A DNA stretch of 64,000 bases. Origin: Marinobacter manganoxydans MnI7-9. GTDB lineage: Bacteria; Pseudomonadota; Gammaproteobacteria; Pseudomonadales; Oleiphilaceae. The stretch is from positions 1 through 64,000 of the forward strand of contig NZ_AGTR01000011.1 in assembly GCF_000235625.1 (NCBI RefSeq), given 5' to 3'. This document shows, piece after piece, positions 19,125-27,908 of the stretch; the first letter of the stretch is position 1, and each line of letters opens with the position of its first letter. Under the pieces are notes generated by a model. That model made no database searches, had not been told where the DNA came from, and worked only from the letters and a program-made list of their open reading frames with translations. The position numbers were made by a program, and so were the translations under genes.

Positions 19125-19385
19125 ATGAGTGATAACACGATTACGGTGCGTTTCTTTGCCCGCCTGCGCGAGGAACTGAAAACCGATCAGTTGACTATCG
19201 ATGCCAGACCCGGGCTGACCGCCGGCGATGTACTCGCGGAGCTGGCAGATCAGGGCGGCCCCTGGAGCCAGCTGCAGGGCGACCAACCCGTGATGATCGC
19301 GATCAACCAGGCCATGGCCAAACCGGGCTTCGAGGTAAAAGCCGGCGATGAGCTGGCCTTCTTCCCGCCGGTCACCGGAGGTTGA
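19125..19385 (+). CDS. moaD: Molybdopterin synthase sulfur carrier subunit
   Basis: MoaD is the ubiquitin-like sulfur carrier of molybdopterin synthase. The 86-residue product starts MSDNTITVRFFARLREEL and ends in FFPPVTGG, the double-glycine tail that becomes a thiocarboxylate. A longer open frame upstream overlaps moeA and is ignored. It is followed one base later by moaE, the catalytic partner. Confidence 0.94.
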   Translation: MSDNTITVRFFARLREELKTDQLTIDARPGLTAGDVLAELADQGGPWSQLQGDQPVMIAINQAMAKPGFEVKAGDELAFFPPVTGG

Positions 19386-19386
19386 A

Positions 19387-19833
19387 ATGATTTCGGTCCA
19401 GTCTGAGGATTTTGATGTTGCCGAGGAATATGCCGCACTCCGTGACAGCGGGGCCGGCACCGGTGCCATTGCGACGTTTACTGGCCTGGTGAGGGACAGT
19501 GGCGACCTGCAGGGCGTCACGGGACTTTACCTGGAGCACTACCCCGGGATGACGGAACAGGTGATCCAGGGGCTTATTGATGATGCCTCAAAACGCTGGG
19601 ATGTGCGCGAGGCCCGGGTAATTCACCGGGTCGGTCGGCTGGCGCTATGCGACCAGATTGTCTTTGTCGGGGTGTGCAGCGCCCACCGTGGAGACGCGTT
19701 CGCCGCCTGCGAGTTCATCATGGATGCCCTGAAGACGTCGGCGCCGTTCTGGAAGAAGGAAATTGCTTCGGACGGAGAGCACTGGGTAGAGCAAAAAGAG
19801 TCGGATCTGGCACGTTCCGAAGGCTGGGAGTAA
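19387..19833 (+). CDS. moaE: Molybdopterin synthase catalytic subunit
   Basis: MoaE transfers sulfur from MoaD to precursor Z. The 148-residue protein has GAIATFTGLVRD, LEHYPGMTE, a RVGRLALCDQIVFVGVCSAHR segment, and near the C-terminus the lysine motif FWKKEI with a following HWVEQKESD, all conserved. GGAGGT at the end of moaD supplies the ribosome binding site. It ends the moa cluster at a shared terminator with trxA. Confidence 0.94.
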   Translation: MISVQSEDFDVAEEYAALRDSGAGTGAIATFTGLVRDSGDLQGVTGLYLEHYPGMTEQVIQGLIDDASKRWDVREARVIHRVGRLALCDQIVFVGVCSAHRGDAFAACEFIMDALKTSAPFWKKEIASDGEHWVEQKESDLARSEGWE

Positions 19834-19841
19834 CAGCAATA

Positions 19842-19880
19842 AAAAAACCGCCCGCGAGCGTTTGCTCAGGGGCGGTTTTT
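19842..19880. terminator. Bidirectional intrinsic terminator between moaE and trxA
   Basis: AAAAACCGCCC (19843-19853) pairs with GGGCGGTTTTT (19870-19880) around a GC-rich 16-base loop. T-runs exist on both strands, so it can stop both convergent operons. Confidence 0.88.
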
Positions 19881-19896
19881 GGCGACCTGACCGCAA

Positions 19897-20223
19897 TCAG
19901 AGGTTGCTGTCCAGGAAGGCCGCCAGCTGGGATTTTGAGAGTGCGCCAACTTTCGTGGCGTCCACATTGCCGTTCTTGAACAACATCAGGGTCGGAATAC
20001 CACGGATGTTGAACTTCGGCGGGGTCTGCTCGTTCTCGTCAATGTTGAGCTTGCAGACTTTCAGTTTGCCGTCGTATTCGTCGGCAATCTCTTCAAGCAC
20101 CGGGGCAATCATCTTGCAGGGGCCGCACCACTCTGCCCAGTAGTCCACCAGAACGGGGACGTCGGACTGCAGTACATCCTGCTCAAAAGAAGCGTCGGTT
20201 ACATTTACGATATTTCCGCTCAT
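19897..20223 (-). CDS. trxA: Thioredoxin 1
   Basis: The cytosolic disulfide reductase. The 108-residue protein contains the active site WCGPC (Cys33, Cys36) and the cis-proline loop RGIPTLMLF. The ATG at 20223 has AGGAAAAGG shortly upstream and matches the family start [10 protein letters not shown]; an ATG 18 bases earlier is in frame but less likely. It diverges from ppx, with a gap of about 290 bases holding promoters for both. Confidence 0.96.
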   Translation of the reverse strand: MSGNIVNVTDASFEQDVLQSDVPVLVDYWAEWCGPCKMIAPVLEEIADEYDGKLKVCKLNIDENEQTPPKFNIRGIPTLMLFKNGNVDATKVGALSKSQLAAFLDSNL

Positions 20224-20451
20224 TACCTTTTCCTGATTCATGCACTACTGCTGCACATCGGCATGTCCCTTTCAGGGAATAACCTGCCGGGCACAGGTGC
20301 TGTTGACTGTCGCTGAAGGCTGTCCGGGTTATACGAACAACCTTTCACCCAAATCACGGTAAGACATACTTTACGCGATTGATCAGCCGGATGTGAAGCG
20401 GTAAGAACCGATCCAGGCCTGACCCTCGTCAAATGCGCGGTTTTCCGGTTA

Positions 20452-20481
20452 CTGACAGGCCTGAGGGATTTCGCTTATAGT
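20452..20481 (+). promoter_or_regulatory. Candidate sigma-70 promoter of ppx
   Basis: CTGACA (20452-20457) and TATAGT (20476-20481) are separated by 18 bases and lie 36 bases before the ppx GTG. AAAAGGA at about 20500 gives the ribosome binding site. Confidence 0.6.
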
Positions 20482-20516
20482 ACCCCGCACGTTCATCTCA
20501 AAAGGATTCCGACCAC

Positions 20517-22043
20517 GTGACGGCCGCATCCACCGCCGAAAACGCTGCCGCCTCATCCGAGGTACTCGCAGCCATCGACATGGGCTCGAACAGCTTCCAC
20601 ATGGTGGTTGCCAGACTAGTGCATGGGGAAATCCGGACCCTCGAGAAGATGGGAGAAAAGGTTCAGCTCGGAGCTGGGCTGGACCAATACAACCGGCTCA
20701 CTGAAGACGCCCAGGAGCGGGCCCTCGCCTGCCTGGGACGCTTCGCTCAACGGCTCAAGGGCATGCCGCCAGAGGCGGTGCAGATTGTCGGCACCAACGC
20801 GCTTCGCGTGGCGCGCAATGCCCATCAGTTCATGGCCCGGGCCGAAGAAGCGCTGGGCTATCCGGTAGAGATCATTGCCGGCCGCGAGGAAGCACGCCTG
20901 ATCTATCTGGGGGTTTCACATACCCTCTCCGACGACATCGGGCGTCGACTGGTTATCGATATTGGCGGTGGCAGCACCGAATTCATCATCGGCCAGCGGT
21001 TTGAACCCCAGGAGCTTGAAAGCCTGCACATGGGTTGCGTGTCGTTCCGTAACCGGTATTTCCCGGACGGCAAGATAACCAGGCGGCAGATGGACAAGGC
21101 AGTGACCCACGCAGAACAGGAACTGCTCAACATCCGCCAGCATTACCGCTCCGTGGGGTGGCAAAGTGCGGTGGGCTCATCCGGCTCGATCAAAGCCATT
21201 GCCAGCGTATTGGCGACCCTGAAGATCACCGACGGCACCATTACCCTCGCCGCCATGCAGGAACTTCGCAAGCGGCTGGTGGACATGGGTAAAACAGAAA
21301 AACTGGGAGATCTGGGCGTACGCTCGGACCGCCAGAGCATATTCCCGGCCGGATTTGCCATCCTGATGGGGGCATTCCAATCCCTTGGTATCAAGGACAT
21401 GGCGTTCGCCGATGGTGCTCTGCGGGAAGGTCTGCTTTACGACATTGTCGGGCGAATCCAGCACGAGGATGTCCGTGAGCGAACCATTTCCGCGCTTCAG
21501 GAGCGTTACCACGTTGACCAGGAACATGGCGCTGCCGTTGAGGAAACTGCCGTGGCAGCATGGCGGCAGGTTGCCGACGCCTGGGCCCTGAACACCCCGG
21601 CAGATGAAGAAGTACTGCGCTGGGCCTGCCGACTGCATGAGATCGGCCTGACCATTTCCCATAGCCAGTACCATAAACACGGCGCCTACCTGTTGCGCTA
21701 CTCGGATCTGCCCGGCTTCACCCAGCAGTTCCAGCGCGACCTGGCAACTCTCGTGCGCGGCCACCGGAGAAAATTCGCCTCGGCAATCTTCGAGGGCCTG
21801 GACCCGGAAGACATTGCCAGGCTGCGTTACCTCTGCGTGCTGGTGCGCCTGGCGGTTCTGATTCAACACCCACGCAACATGGAGCCGCCTCCGGCCTTCA
21901 CCCTGACGGCACACAAGGACAAGTTGGTGCTGGAGTTTCCGTCAGGTTGGCTGGATGACAGGCCACTGACCCTGGCCGACCTGGAAAACGAACGGGACTA
22001 TCTCGCCAAACAGGACTTTGTTCTGGAACTGAACGGCGGCTGA
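20517..22043 (+). CDS. ppx: Exopolyphosphatase (Ppx/GppA family)
   Basis: Ppx removes terminal phosphates from polyphosphate and may act on pppGpp. The 508-residue protein has the ASKHA-type phosphate loops IDMGSNSFHMVV (about 21-32) and VIDIGGGSTEFI, followed by the C-terminal HD-like domain (about 320-500) with HEIGLTISHSQYHKHGAYL. GTG start. Its position divergent from trxA is as in Pseudomonas, though ppk is not next to it here. It converges with the ABC-F gene, six bases apart. Confidence 0.92.
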   Translation: MTAASTAENAAASSEVLAAIDMGSNSFHMVVARLVHGEIRTLEKMGEKVQLGAGLDQYNRLTEDAQERALACLGRFAQRLKGMPPEAVQIVGTNALRVARNAHQFMARAEEALGYPVEIIAGREEARLIYLGVSHTLSDDIGRRLVIDIGGGSTEFIIGQRFEPQELESLHMGCVSFRNRYFPDGKITRRQMDKAVTHAEQELLNIRQHYRSVGWQSAVGSSGSIKAIASVLATLKITDGTITLAAMQELRKRLVDMGKTEKLGDLGVRSDRQSIFPAGFAILMGAFQSLGIKDMAFADGALREGLLYDIVGRIQHEDVRERTISALQERYHVDQEHGAAVEETAVAAWRQVADAWALNTPADEEVLRWACRLHEIGLTISHSQYHKHGAYLLRYSDLPGFTQQFQRDLATLVRGHRRKFASAIFEGLDPEDIARLRYLCVLVRLAVLIQHPRNMEPPPAFTLTAHKDKLVLEFPSGWLDDRPLTLADLENERDYLAKQDFVLELNGG

Positions 22044-22049
22044 GCGCGC

Positions 22050-23993
22050 TCAGCCAGCCAACTCGGCCTCCAGGGACTCCACCTCTTCGCTGACTTCAAG
22101 CCACTGCGCCTCCACCTCTTCCAGGCGGGCGGTTGCGGTGGCCTGCTCCGCCAACAACTCTTTCAGACGGGTCTTGCCGCTGTCGTCGTAAAGGTCGGGT
22201 TCGGATAGCTGCTCTTCCAGAGCTGACAGCTTCTGCTGAAGCTGGTCCATTTCCTTTTCCAGCGCACTCTGTTTTTTACGGTAGGGGCTGAGTTTCTGGC
22301 GAAGAGCCGCCTCTGCCCGCTTGCGCGCCTTCCGATCTTCGGCACTCTCGCCCACCGCCTCAGCGGCCTCGGGCACCCCCTCCTGGCCGACCGGCACTCT
22401 CCTAGGTGCCTCGGTTTCGTCTTTCCGGCGGTCCGCCAGCCAACGCTCATAGTCTTCCAGATCGCCCTGGTACTCCGTTACCCGACCATCATTGACCAGC
22501 CAGAACTCGTCCACGGTGTTCCTTAGCAAGTGCCGGTCGTGAGAAACCACCACAATAGCGCCTTCAAAGTTCTGCAGCGCCATGGTCAGAGCCTGGCGCA
22601 TTTCCAGATCCAGGTGGTTCGTGGGCTCGTCCAGCAGGAGCAGGTTGGGTCTCTGCCATGCGATCACGGCCAGCGCCACGCGGGCCTTTTCGCCACCGGA
22701 AAACGACCGGATGGCACTCAGGGCTTCATCGCCATGAAAATCAAAGCCACCAAGGAAATTCCGTATACTCTGCTCTGACGCCTTCGGGGAAAGCCGCTGA
22801 AGATGCAGGAAAGGGCTGGCATCCAGATCCAGGGACTCCAGCTGATGCTGGGCAAAGTAGCCGATGGCCAGATGCTCGCCACAGGTACGATCACCAGACA
22901 TCAACGTGCCCTCACCCCGGAGTGCATCCATCAGGGTAGACTTGCCCGCACCATTGGGACCCAGCAGCCCGACCCTGCTGCCCGGCAACAGGGTCAGGTT
23001 AATGCTGTTGAGGATTGCAGTACTGCCGTGCCCGGCCTTGCCATTGCGTATCGACAACAGCGGATTGGAAACCTTCTCGGCCACCGGAAACTCGAAGCTG
23101 AACGGCGAATCGATATGGGCCGGGGCAATGCGCTCCATCCGCTCCAGAGCCTTGACGCGGCTCTGGGCCTGACGGGCCTTCGTGGCCTTGGCCTTGAACC
23201 GATCGATGAACCGCTGGATTTCGGCGATCCTGGCCTGCTGGCGTTCAAAACCGGCCTGCTGCTGGGCCAGACGCTCACTGCGCTGGCCCTCAAAGGCTGA
23301 GTAATTACCCGTATACAGTTCCAGGTTACGGCGATCGAAATGCACGACATGGGTAGCGACCCTATCCATGAAATCGCGGTCGTGGGAGATAAACAGCAGG
23401 GTACCGGGATAGCGCCGCAGCCAATTCTCGAGCCACAGACAGGCATCCAGATCCAGGTGGTTAGTGGGCTCGTCCAGAAGCAGCAGATCGGACGGTCGCA
23501 TCAGGGCCTGGGCCAGGTTCAGGCGGATTCGCCAACCACCGGAAAACGCCGATACCGGCCGGTTCGCGTCCTCGTCCGAGAATCCCAGCCCGCGCAGCAA
23601 GGCCTCGGCCCGGCGGCCGGCGGACCAGGCCTCGTGCACATCCAGCTCACCGTGTATGCGGGCAATGGCATGATCGTCACCTGCGGCCTCGGCCCTGGCA
23701 AGTTCACCTTCCAGGCGGCGCAAATCCAGGTCGCCATCTAGAACAAAATCCCTCGCGCTGCGCTCGGTGGCTTCTACCTCCTGCGCCATGTGGGCAATCC
23801 GGCAACCACCCGGCAGAGAGACCGCGCCCTGCTCTGGCGCCAACTGGCCCAGCAAGAGCTGGAAAAGACTGGACTTGCCGGCACCATTGGCACCGACGAT
23901 CGCGACACGCTGGCCGGGTTGCACCGTCAGGCTGACGGATTCTAGCAACCAGACGCCGCCCCGTTGTAAACTGAGATCGGTTATCGTTAACAT
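22050..23993 (-). CDS. yheS: ABC-F family ATPase, YheS type
   Basis: A soluble ribosome-associated ABC-F protein with two nucleotide-binding domains. The 647 residues show Walker A GANGAGKSS (about 34) and GPNGAGKST (about 344), signatures SGGWRIRL and SGGEKARV, both followed by LLLDEPTNHLDL, and the inter-domain linker rich in Arg/Lys/Gln. A C-terminal coiled coil (about 560-645) is typical of YheS/Uup. ABC-F proteins relieve stalled translation; the specific role here is inferred. Confidence 0.88.
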   Translation of the reverse strand: MLTITDLSLQRGGVWLLESVSLTVQPGQRVAIVGANGAGKSSLFQLLLGQLAPEQGAVSLPGGCRIAHMAQEVEATERSARDFVLDGDLDLRRLEGELARAEAAGDDHAIARIHGELDVHEAWSAGRRAEALLRGLGFSDEDANRPVSAFSGGWRIRLNLAQALMRPSDLLLLDEPTNHLDLDACLWLENWLRRYPGTLLFISHDRDFMDRVATHVVHFDRRNLELYTGNYSAFEGQRSERLAQQQAGFERQQARIAEIQRFIDRFKAKATKARQAQSRVKALERMERIAPAHIDSPFSFEFPVAEKVSNPLLSIRNGKAGHGSTAILNSINLTLLPGSRVGLLGPNGAGKSTLMDALRGEGTLMSGDRTCGEHLAIGYFAQHQLESLDLDASPFLHLQRLSPKASEQSIRNFLGGFDFHGDEALSAIRSFSGGEKARVALAVIAWQRPNLLLLDEPTNHLDLEMRQALTMALQNFEGAIVVVSHDRHLLRNTVDEFWLVNDGRVTEYQGDLEDYERWLADRRKDETEAPRRVPVGQEGVPEAAEAVGESAEDRKARKRAEAALRQKLSPYRKKQSALEKEMDQLQQKLSALEEQLSEPDLYDDSGKTRLKELLAEQATATARLEEVEAQWLEVSEEVESLEAELAG

Positions 23994-24039
23994 GCTTTCA
24001 TTTTATCAACGTAAAGTGTTCAGGGAAGGCACAGCGCCT

Positions 24040-24597
24040 ATGTCGGTCCGCTCGGCGACCACCCCGGATTTTTCGACACCGCCGCTGGAACTTCCGGCAG
24101 ATCTGGAACCGGACAACCCGCTCTGGCGTTTTGCCCTGGCGTTCTGGAAACGTCCGGATGTCCAGAACAGCTGCCTGGCGCTTCAGAATCAGGGCTGGAG
24201 CGTAACGCGGATTCTCGGTGCGGCCTGGCTTGCACTCTCTGGCAGGGTCTTCGCCGGGGTCGAGGACGCTACGGTAACAGAGTGGCGCGACCGTGTAACC
24301 GTTGCCCTCCGGAGCGCGCGGAAATCGCTGCCCGGCAGCGCCGACAACTGTCAGAAGCTTCGCACCGGCATCGCCGGCCTGGAGCTTGAAGCCGAACAGA
24401 TTGAACTGGCCCTGAGCTGGCGAACGCTAATGACCATTAACCCGGAACACGCAGACATGCAGGGACGCGACGCACTGATCATCAACAATCTGTTTGCGGC
24501 AGCACCGACCTTACCCGTTGAGGACGATGCAAGGCCCTTGCTGAATACACTGGCCGATACTCTGGCCCACTTTCCCAAGGGAGACCATCAGCCATGA
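24040..24597 (+). CDS. TIGR02444-family protein
   Basis: A 185-residue soluble protein with the core NPLWRFALAFWKRPDVQNSCLALQ and a WRTLMTI-like C-terminal part, matching the TIGR02444 family as I remember it. The family's function is unknown. The frame is open much further upstream through the ABC-F gene on the other strand; the ATG at 24040 is chosen because GGAAGG stands upstream and family similarity begins nearby. It overlaps the next gene by four bases. Confidence 0.7.
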   Translation: MSVRSATTPDFSTPPLELPADLEPDNPLWRFALAFWKRPDVQNSCLALQNQGWSVTRILGAAWLALSGRVFAGVEDATVTEWRDRVTVALRSARKSLPGSADNCQKLRTGIAGLELEAEQIELALSWRTLMTINPEHADMQGRDALIINNLFAAAPTLPVEDDARPLLNTLADTLAHFPKGDHQP

Positions 24598-24980
24598 TGA
24601 TGAAATGGCTCATACGGCTCTCGTTCCCGGCTCTCGGGTTATTGCTATTGCTGATTTTCTTCGGTCTGAACGACCCGGAGCAGGTCTCCGAACCTGTGGC
24701 AGAGCACGAGCAGCCCGAGATTCCCGCGTTTGAAGGACTGGTCCCGTCCCCGATTCCCACCGAGGGCCCCGAAATCGTGTTCAAATGGCAGGATACCGAC
24801 GGCAACTGGCACTACGCTGACCAGCCGCCCGAACAGGGCCGCTGGAACACCCTCGCTATCGAGCGACGTGACAAGGTCTTCCCCCGGATTCAGCCGCAGG
24901 AGCCGGAAACAGACTGGCAATCTCCCTACAGCGCACCTTTCTCCCTGGGTCCCTCAGCTGCCGGTACCAACGGCAGCTGA
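24594..24980 (+). CDS. DUF4124-domain membrane-anchored protein
   Basis: The 128-residue protein has an N-terminal membrane helix (about 5-24), a Pro/Glu-rich linker, and a DUF4124 motif (FKWQDTDGNWHYADQPP, about 63-79). DUF4124 proteins are small envelope proteins of unknown function. It overlaps the TIGR02444 gene by four bases, so the two are translated together. Confidence 0.75.
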   Translation: MMMKWLIRLSFPALGLLLLLIFFGLNDPEQVSEPVAEHEQPEIPAFEGLVPSPIPTEGPEIVFKWQDTDGNWHYADQPPEQGRWNTLAIERRDKVFPRIQPQEPETDWQSPYSAPFSLGPSAAGTNGS

Positions 24981-25104
24981 GCTGACACGTCCGGTTTCTT
25001 AACACATGTTCAGTGGCATCTGATGCCGGAACCCGTTACCTTCTGCGTTCTGACAAACACAACGCGGGGCCCTGCCCCAAGCACCGACGTTAAAGGATAA
25101 TGCA

Positions 25105-25821
25105 ATGAAGAAAACGCTCCTTGCACTGGCAGTGACCGGCCTCGTGGCCGGCTGTTCCACACCCCCCGAAGCCCCGGAACAACCGAAACTGGATTCCACC
25201 GATCAGAAGGTGAGCTATGGCATGGGCCTGGTTCTCGGTGAGCGCATGGGTAACGACCTGCCGAATCTGCAGATGGACCAGTTCCTCCAGGGCATCCAGC
25301 ACGGCCACGCCGGCGATGAAGAAGCCAAGCGCATGAGCCGCGAGGAAATCCAGCAGGCTCTGATGACCTACCAGCAGCAGCTGCAGGAAGAGCAGGGCAA
25401 GCAGATGGAAGAATTGGCCCAGAAGAACCTGGATGCCGGCGAAGCCTTCCTTGCCGAGAACGCAGAGCGTGAAGGTGTGGAAACCACTGAATCCGGCCTG
25501 CAATACGAAGTACTTGAGCAGGGTGACGGCGAAAAGCCGGCAGCAACAGACACCGTTCAGGTGCATTACACCGGTGAACTGCTGTCCGGTGAAGTATTTG
25601 ACAGCTCCCGCGAGCGCGGTGAGCCGGTTACCTTCGCCCTGAACCAGGTGATTCCCGGCTGGACCGAGGGCCTGCAGCTGATGAGCGAGGGTGCCCGTTA
25701 CAAGCTCTACATTCCGTCCGATCTGGCCTACGGCCCCGGCGGCAACAGGGCGATCGGCCCCAACGAGACCCTCGTGTTTGATGTCGAGCTACTCGAGATC
25801 AACCCTGGCTCCGGAGACTAA
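25105..25821 (+). CDS. FKBP-type peptidyl-prolyl isomerase lipoprotein (FkpA/Mip-like)
   Basis: A periplasmic or outer-membrane chaperone-isomerase. The 238-residue precursor has a lipoprotein signal with the lipobox LVAGC (Cys17), an N-terminal dimerisation domain with YGMGLVLGERM and a Glu/Gln-rich long helix (about 75-120), and a C-terminal FKBP domain (about 145-232) with VHYTGELLSGEVFDSS, VIPGWTEGLQLM and LAYGPGGN. Ends before a strong terminator. Confidence 0.92.
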   Translation: MKKTLLALAVTGLVAGCSTPPEAPEQPKLDSTDQKVSYGMGLVLGERMGNDLPNLQMDQFLQGIQHGHAGDEEAKRMSREEIQQALMTYQQQLQEEQGKQMEELAQKNLDAGEAFLAENAEREGVETTESGLQYEVLEQGDGEKPAATDTVQVHYTGELLSGEVFDSSRERGEPVTFALNQVIPGWTEGLQLMSEGARYKLYIPSDLAYGPGGNRAIGPNETLVFDVELLEINPGSGD

Positions 25822-25862
25822 GCGCCAGAACAGGCAGCTGTCAGTTCTGAGGCTGCCACACG

Positions 25863-25904
25863 AAAAAGCCCCAGCCGGCGATGCCGGACTGGGGCTTTTT
25901 TTTG
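25863..25904. terminator. Bidirectional intrinsic terminator
   Basis: AAAAAGCCCCAG (25863-25874) pairs with CTGGGGCTTTTT (25889-25900), with an inner CCGGC/GCCGG stem, followed by further T. It serves the FKBP gene on plus and rsd on minus. Confidence 0.92.
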
Positions 25905-25917
25905 ATTCAGGGATTTC

Positions 25918-26397
25918 TCAGGCAGAGGCTACTTTGCCGGCATGGGCATTGTGCAGATGCTCGATCAGAAAATCCTCCATCTCGAACCGGGTCTCCAGAG
26001 TTTCACCCAGCTTCGACAATTCACCGAACAGTTCTTTGACATCCTCTTCGGACAAATCCCGGCCATCCAGCCGGTCATTGAAGTTAAGGGCAACCTCGGT
26101 GGTTTGCTCAATACGGGGATAAACCTTGGCAGCCAGCTCCAGCCCGCCATCGTTAAATTCCCGGGCCTCTCGCACCAACTGCTCGTAGATCTCGAAATGA
26201 CCGGTAGACACGTAATCCACCAGAACTTCACACAGGCGTACGAATTTTTCTCTCAATGCTTCAGTCTGCGAGAAGTCGCTTTCTCCGGACAGGTCGCAGT
26301 AATGCACCAGAAGCTCCTGACGCTCCTTGAGCCAGCGATCAATCAGCTCGCTGACGCCGCCCCAGCGCTCCCTGGCATTTCGGCAATTTTCCAACAT
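25918..26397 (-). CDS. rsd: Regulator of sigma-70 Rsd/AlgQ
   Basis: The 159-residue helical protein begins MLENCRNARERWGGVSELID, the recognisable start of AlgQ/Rsd, with a following ERQELLVHYCDL segment. Rsd binds RpoD region 4 and shifts RNA polymerase toward alternative sigma factors; AlgQ also influences alginate control in Pseudomonas. In Pseudomonas algQ lies near the algR-hem region. The dsbB gene is immediately upstream on the same strand, as in pseudomonads. Confidence 0.92.
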   Translation of the reverse strand: MLENCRNARERWGGVSELIDRWLKERQELLVHYCDLSGESDFSQTEALREKFVRLCEVLVDYVSTGHFEIYEQLVREAREFNDGGLELAAKVYPRIEQTTEVALNFNDRLDGRDLSEEDVKELFGELSKLGETLETRFEMEDFLIEHLHNAHAGKVASA

Positions 26398-26497
26398 GAC
26401 GCCTGTTCTCCGCTTGTCTTGACTACTTCTGTTTCGGTTTTGATTTTTATTAGGTTTGGATCAAGTTACCCCATGGCTGCGGTTCCCCGCAACCGTT

Positions 26498-27004
26498 TCA
26501 GCCTCGAATCCATTCCCGGGGTTTTTGCCGGCGAAACATCAAAACCAGACCGGTGATGACAAGCAGCGAGAAAAAGACAGCAGTCCAGCCGGGGATACTC
26601 AAACCCAGGAACCGCCACACTACTTCGGCGCAGTCTCCGGTACCCTTGAGTGCGGTAGACAGCACTTCAAACCAGGGCAGAACATCGAGCATGTAGTCAA
26701 CCGAGGGCCCACACGCGGGCACCTGGTCTGCCGGCAAGCTCTGCAGCCACAGTTGCCGACCGGCGACGCCGAGCCCGGCTCCGGCGGTCAGTACCAGCAG
26801 GAAACCATAGATGCGAACACCGAATCCGGCGGGGCCATGGAGGAAGGCCAGGAAACTCACAAGACCGGCGCCCATGAAGCCAAAACGCTGTAACCAGCAA
26901 AGCGGGCAGGGCTCCAGCCCCATCACATGCTCCATATAAAAGGCCACACCCAGAAGCGCGGCACATACAAGGAAAATCAGCCCGAAAACCCATCTGCTGG
27001 TCAA
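26498..27004 (-). CDS. dsbB: Disulfide bond formation protein DsbB
   Basis: An inner-membrane quinone-linked oxidase that re-oxidises DsbA. The product has four membrane helices, the CPLC redox pair at Cys33 and Cys36 (from the TTG start), and a second periplasmic pair around VPACGPS and GTGDC. A TTG at 27002-27004 is chosen as start because GAGG lies seven bases upstream and a hydrophobic helix begins directly after; a TTG at 27037 would add 11 residues. Confidence 0.9.
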   Translation of the reverse strand: MTSRWVFGLIFLVCAALLGVAFYMEHVMGLEPCPLCWLQRFGFMGAGLVSFLAFLHGPAGFGVRIYGFLLVLTAGAGLGVAGRQLWLQSLPADQVPACGPSVDYMLDVLPWFEVLSTALKGTGDCAEVVWRFLGLSIPGWTAVFFSLLVITGLVLMFRRQKPREWIRG

Positions 27005-27097
27005 AAGAACACCTCGAATCGTGAATTGAAACTGCAAGCGGCCACAGGGCCTGCTATTCTCGTCACTTAACCCTAAACCACGATCAACTTCAAGCCT

Positions 27098-27547
27098 ATG
27101 ACACGCCAGCCAAAATCTGTTCTGACGCTTCTTTTTCTATTGTTTGCAACGATCTCTTTGCCGGCCGTTTCCCAGGAAGAGGAAAATGCCGAAGAGGAGG
27201 TGGCTGAAGAAGAAAACAGCTTTACCGACTACATCAGCATGGATCCACCGTTCGTGACCCACGTGGGTACGCCCGGCAACAAGCCAACCTATCTGAAAGC
27301 CGCGGTCAGTCTGCGGGCAAACAGCGCGAGCGCACGGCCTGCCGTGGATGCTCACATGCCCCGATTGCGACACGAACTGGTCATGCTGTTTGGTGAGCAA
27401 ACGGATACCGATCGCCTCACCTCAATGGAGGGCCAGGAGGCGCTGCGCGAAGAAGCCAAACAGCGAATCAATGCGGTACTGGAAGAGCAGCAGACCGGCG
27501 AAAGCATAGCCGGCGTGCTGTTTACGGAGTTTGTCGTGCAGAAGTGA
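27098..27547 (+). CDS. FliL-family protein with signal peptide
   Basis: The 149-residue protein has an N-terminal signal-like helix (about 8-25, ending in SLPAVSQ) and a Glu-rich stretch (26-41), followed by a FliL domain (PPFVTHVG, LKAAVSLRA, LRHELVMLF, EEAKQRINAVLEEQ, VLFTEFVVQ). Flagellar FliL is membrane-anchored and encoded with flagellar genes. This one stands alone and may be secreted to the periplasm. The function is unknown; a role near other FliL-like stator or membrane complexes is only inference. Confidence 0.75.
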   Translation: MTRQPKSVLTLLFLLFATISLPAVSQEEENAEEEVAEEENSFTDYISMDPPFVTHVGTPGNKPTYLKAAVSLRANSASARPAVDAHMPRLRHELVMLFGEQTDTDRLTSMEGQEALREEAKQRINAVLEEQQTGESIAGVLFTEFVVQK

Positions 27548-27567
27548 AGCTGGAACCGGCCAGTGGT

Positions 27568-27783
27568 TCAGGCGATCCGCGAGAACAGATCATCTGACTG
27601 GTCGCGGTCATCACGGGCCACCTGATCGGCATCATCCCAACCGGCTTCCCAGGCCGCAATAACGACGTCACCACGATAGGGGCAGCGGGATTTGTCCATG
27701 CCCATGTTGGCCGCCATATAGCCCTGTCGGTAAGCCTTGTTCAGGGCTTCCACGTCCCAGCCGAGTTTGATATCCCTTGCCAT
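27568..27783 (-). CDS. Ribosome modulation factor-like protein
   Basis: The 71-residue protein carries the RMF core: LNKAYRQGYMAANMG, a CPY motif, and AAWEAGWDDA. RMF dimerises 70S ribosomes into inactive 100S particles in stationary phase. Compared with the 55-residue Escherichia coli protein this one has a longer acidic C-terminal tail (DQVARDDRDQSDDLF). Because of this and modest similarity it may be a paralogue rather than the main RMF. Confidence 0.72.
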   Translation of the reverse strand: MARDIKLGWDVEALNKAYRQGYMAANMGMDKSRCPYRGDVVIAAWEAGWDDADQVARDDRDQSDDLFSRIA

Positions 27784-27908
27784 CGCAATCCCCTCCCGAT
27801 CCTGATGTTACAAAAATTAACAGCCGGACCGGAGGGAGACAAATCTTTGTTCAGTTTCTGTGCGTCAGGTCCGCAGACTCCTCCTGCGACGCCTCCCGAA
27901 CCCAACGT

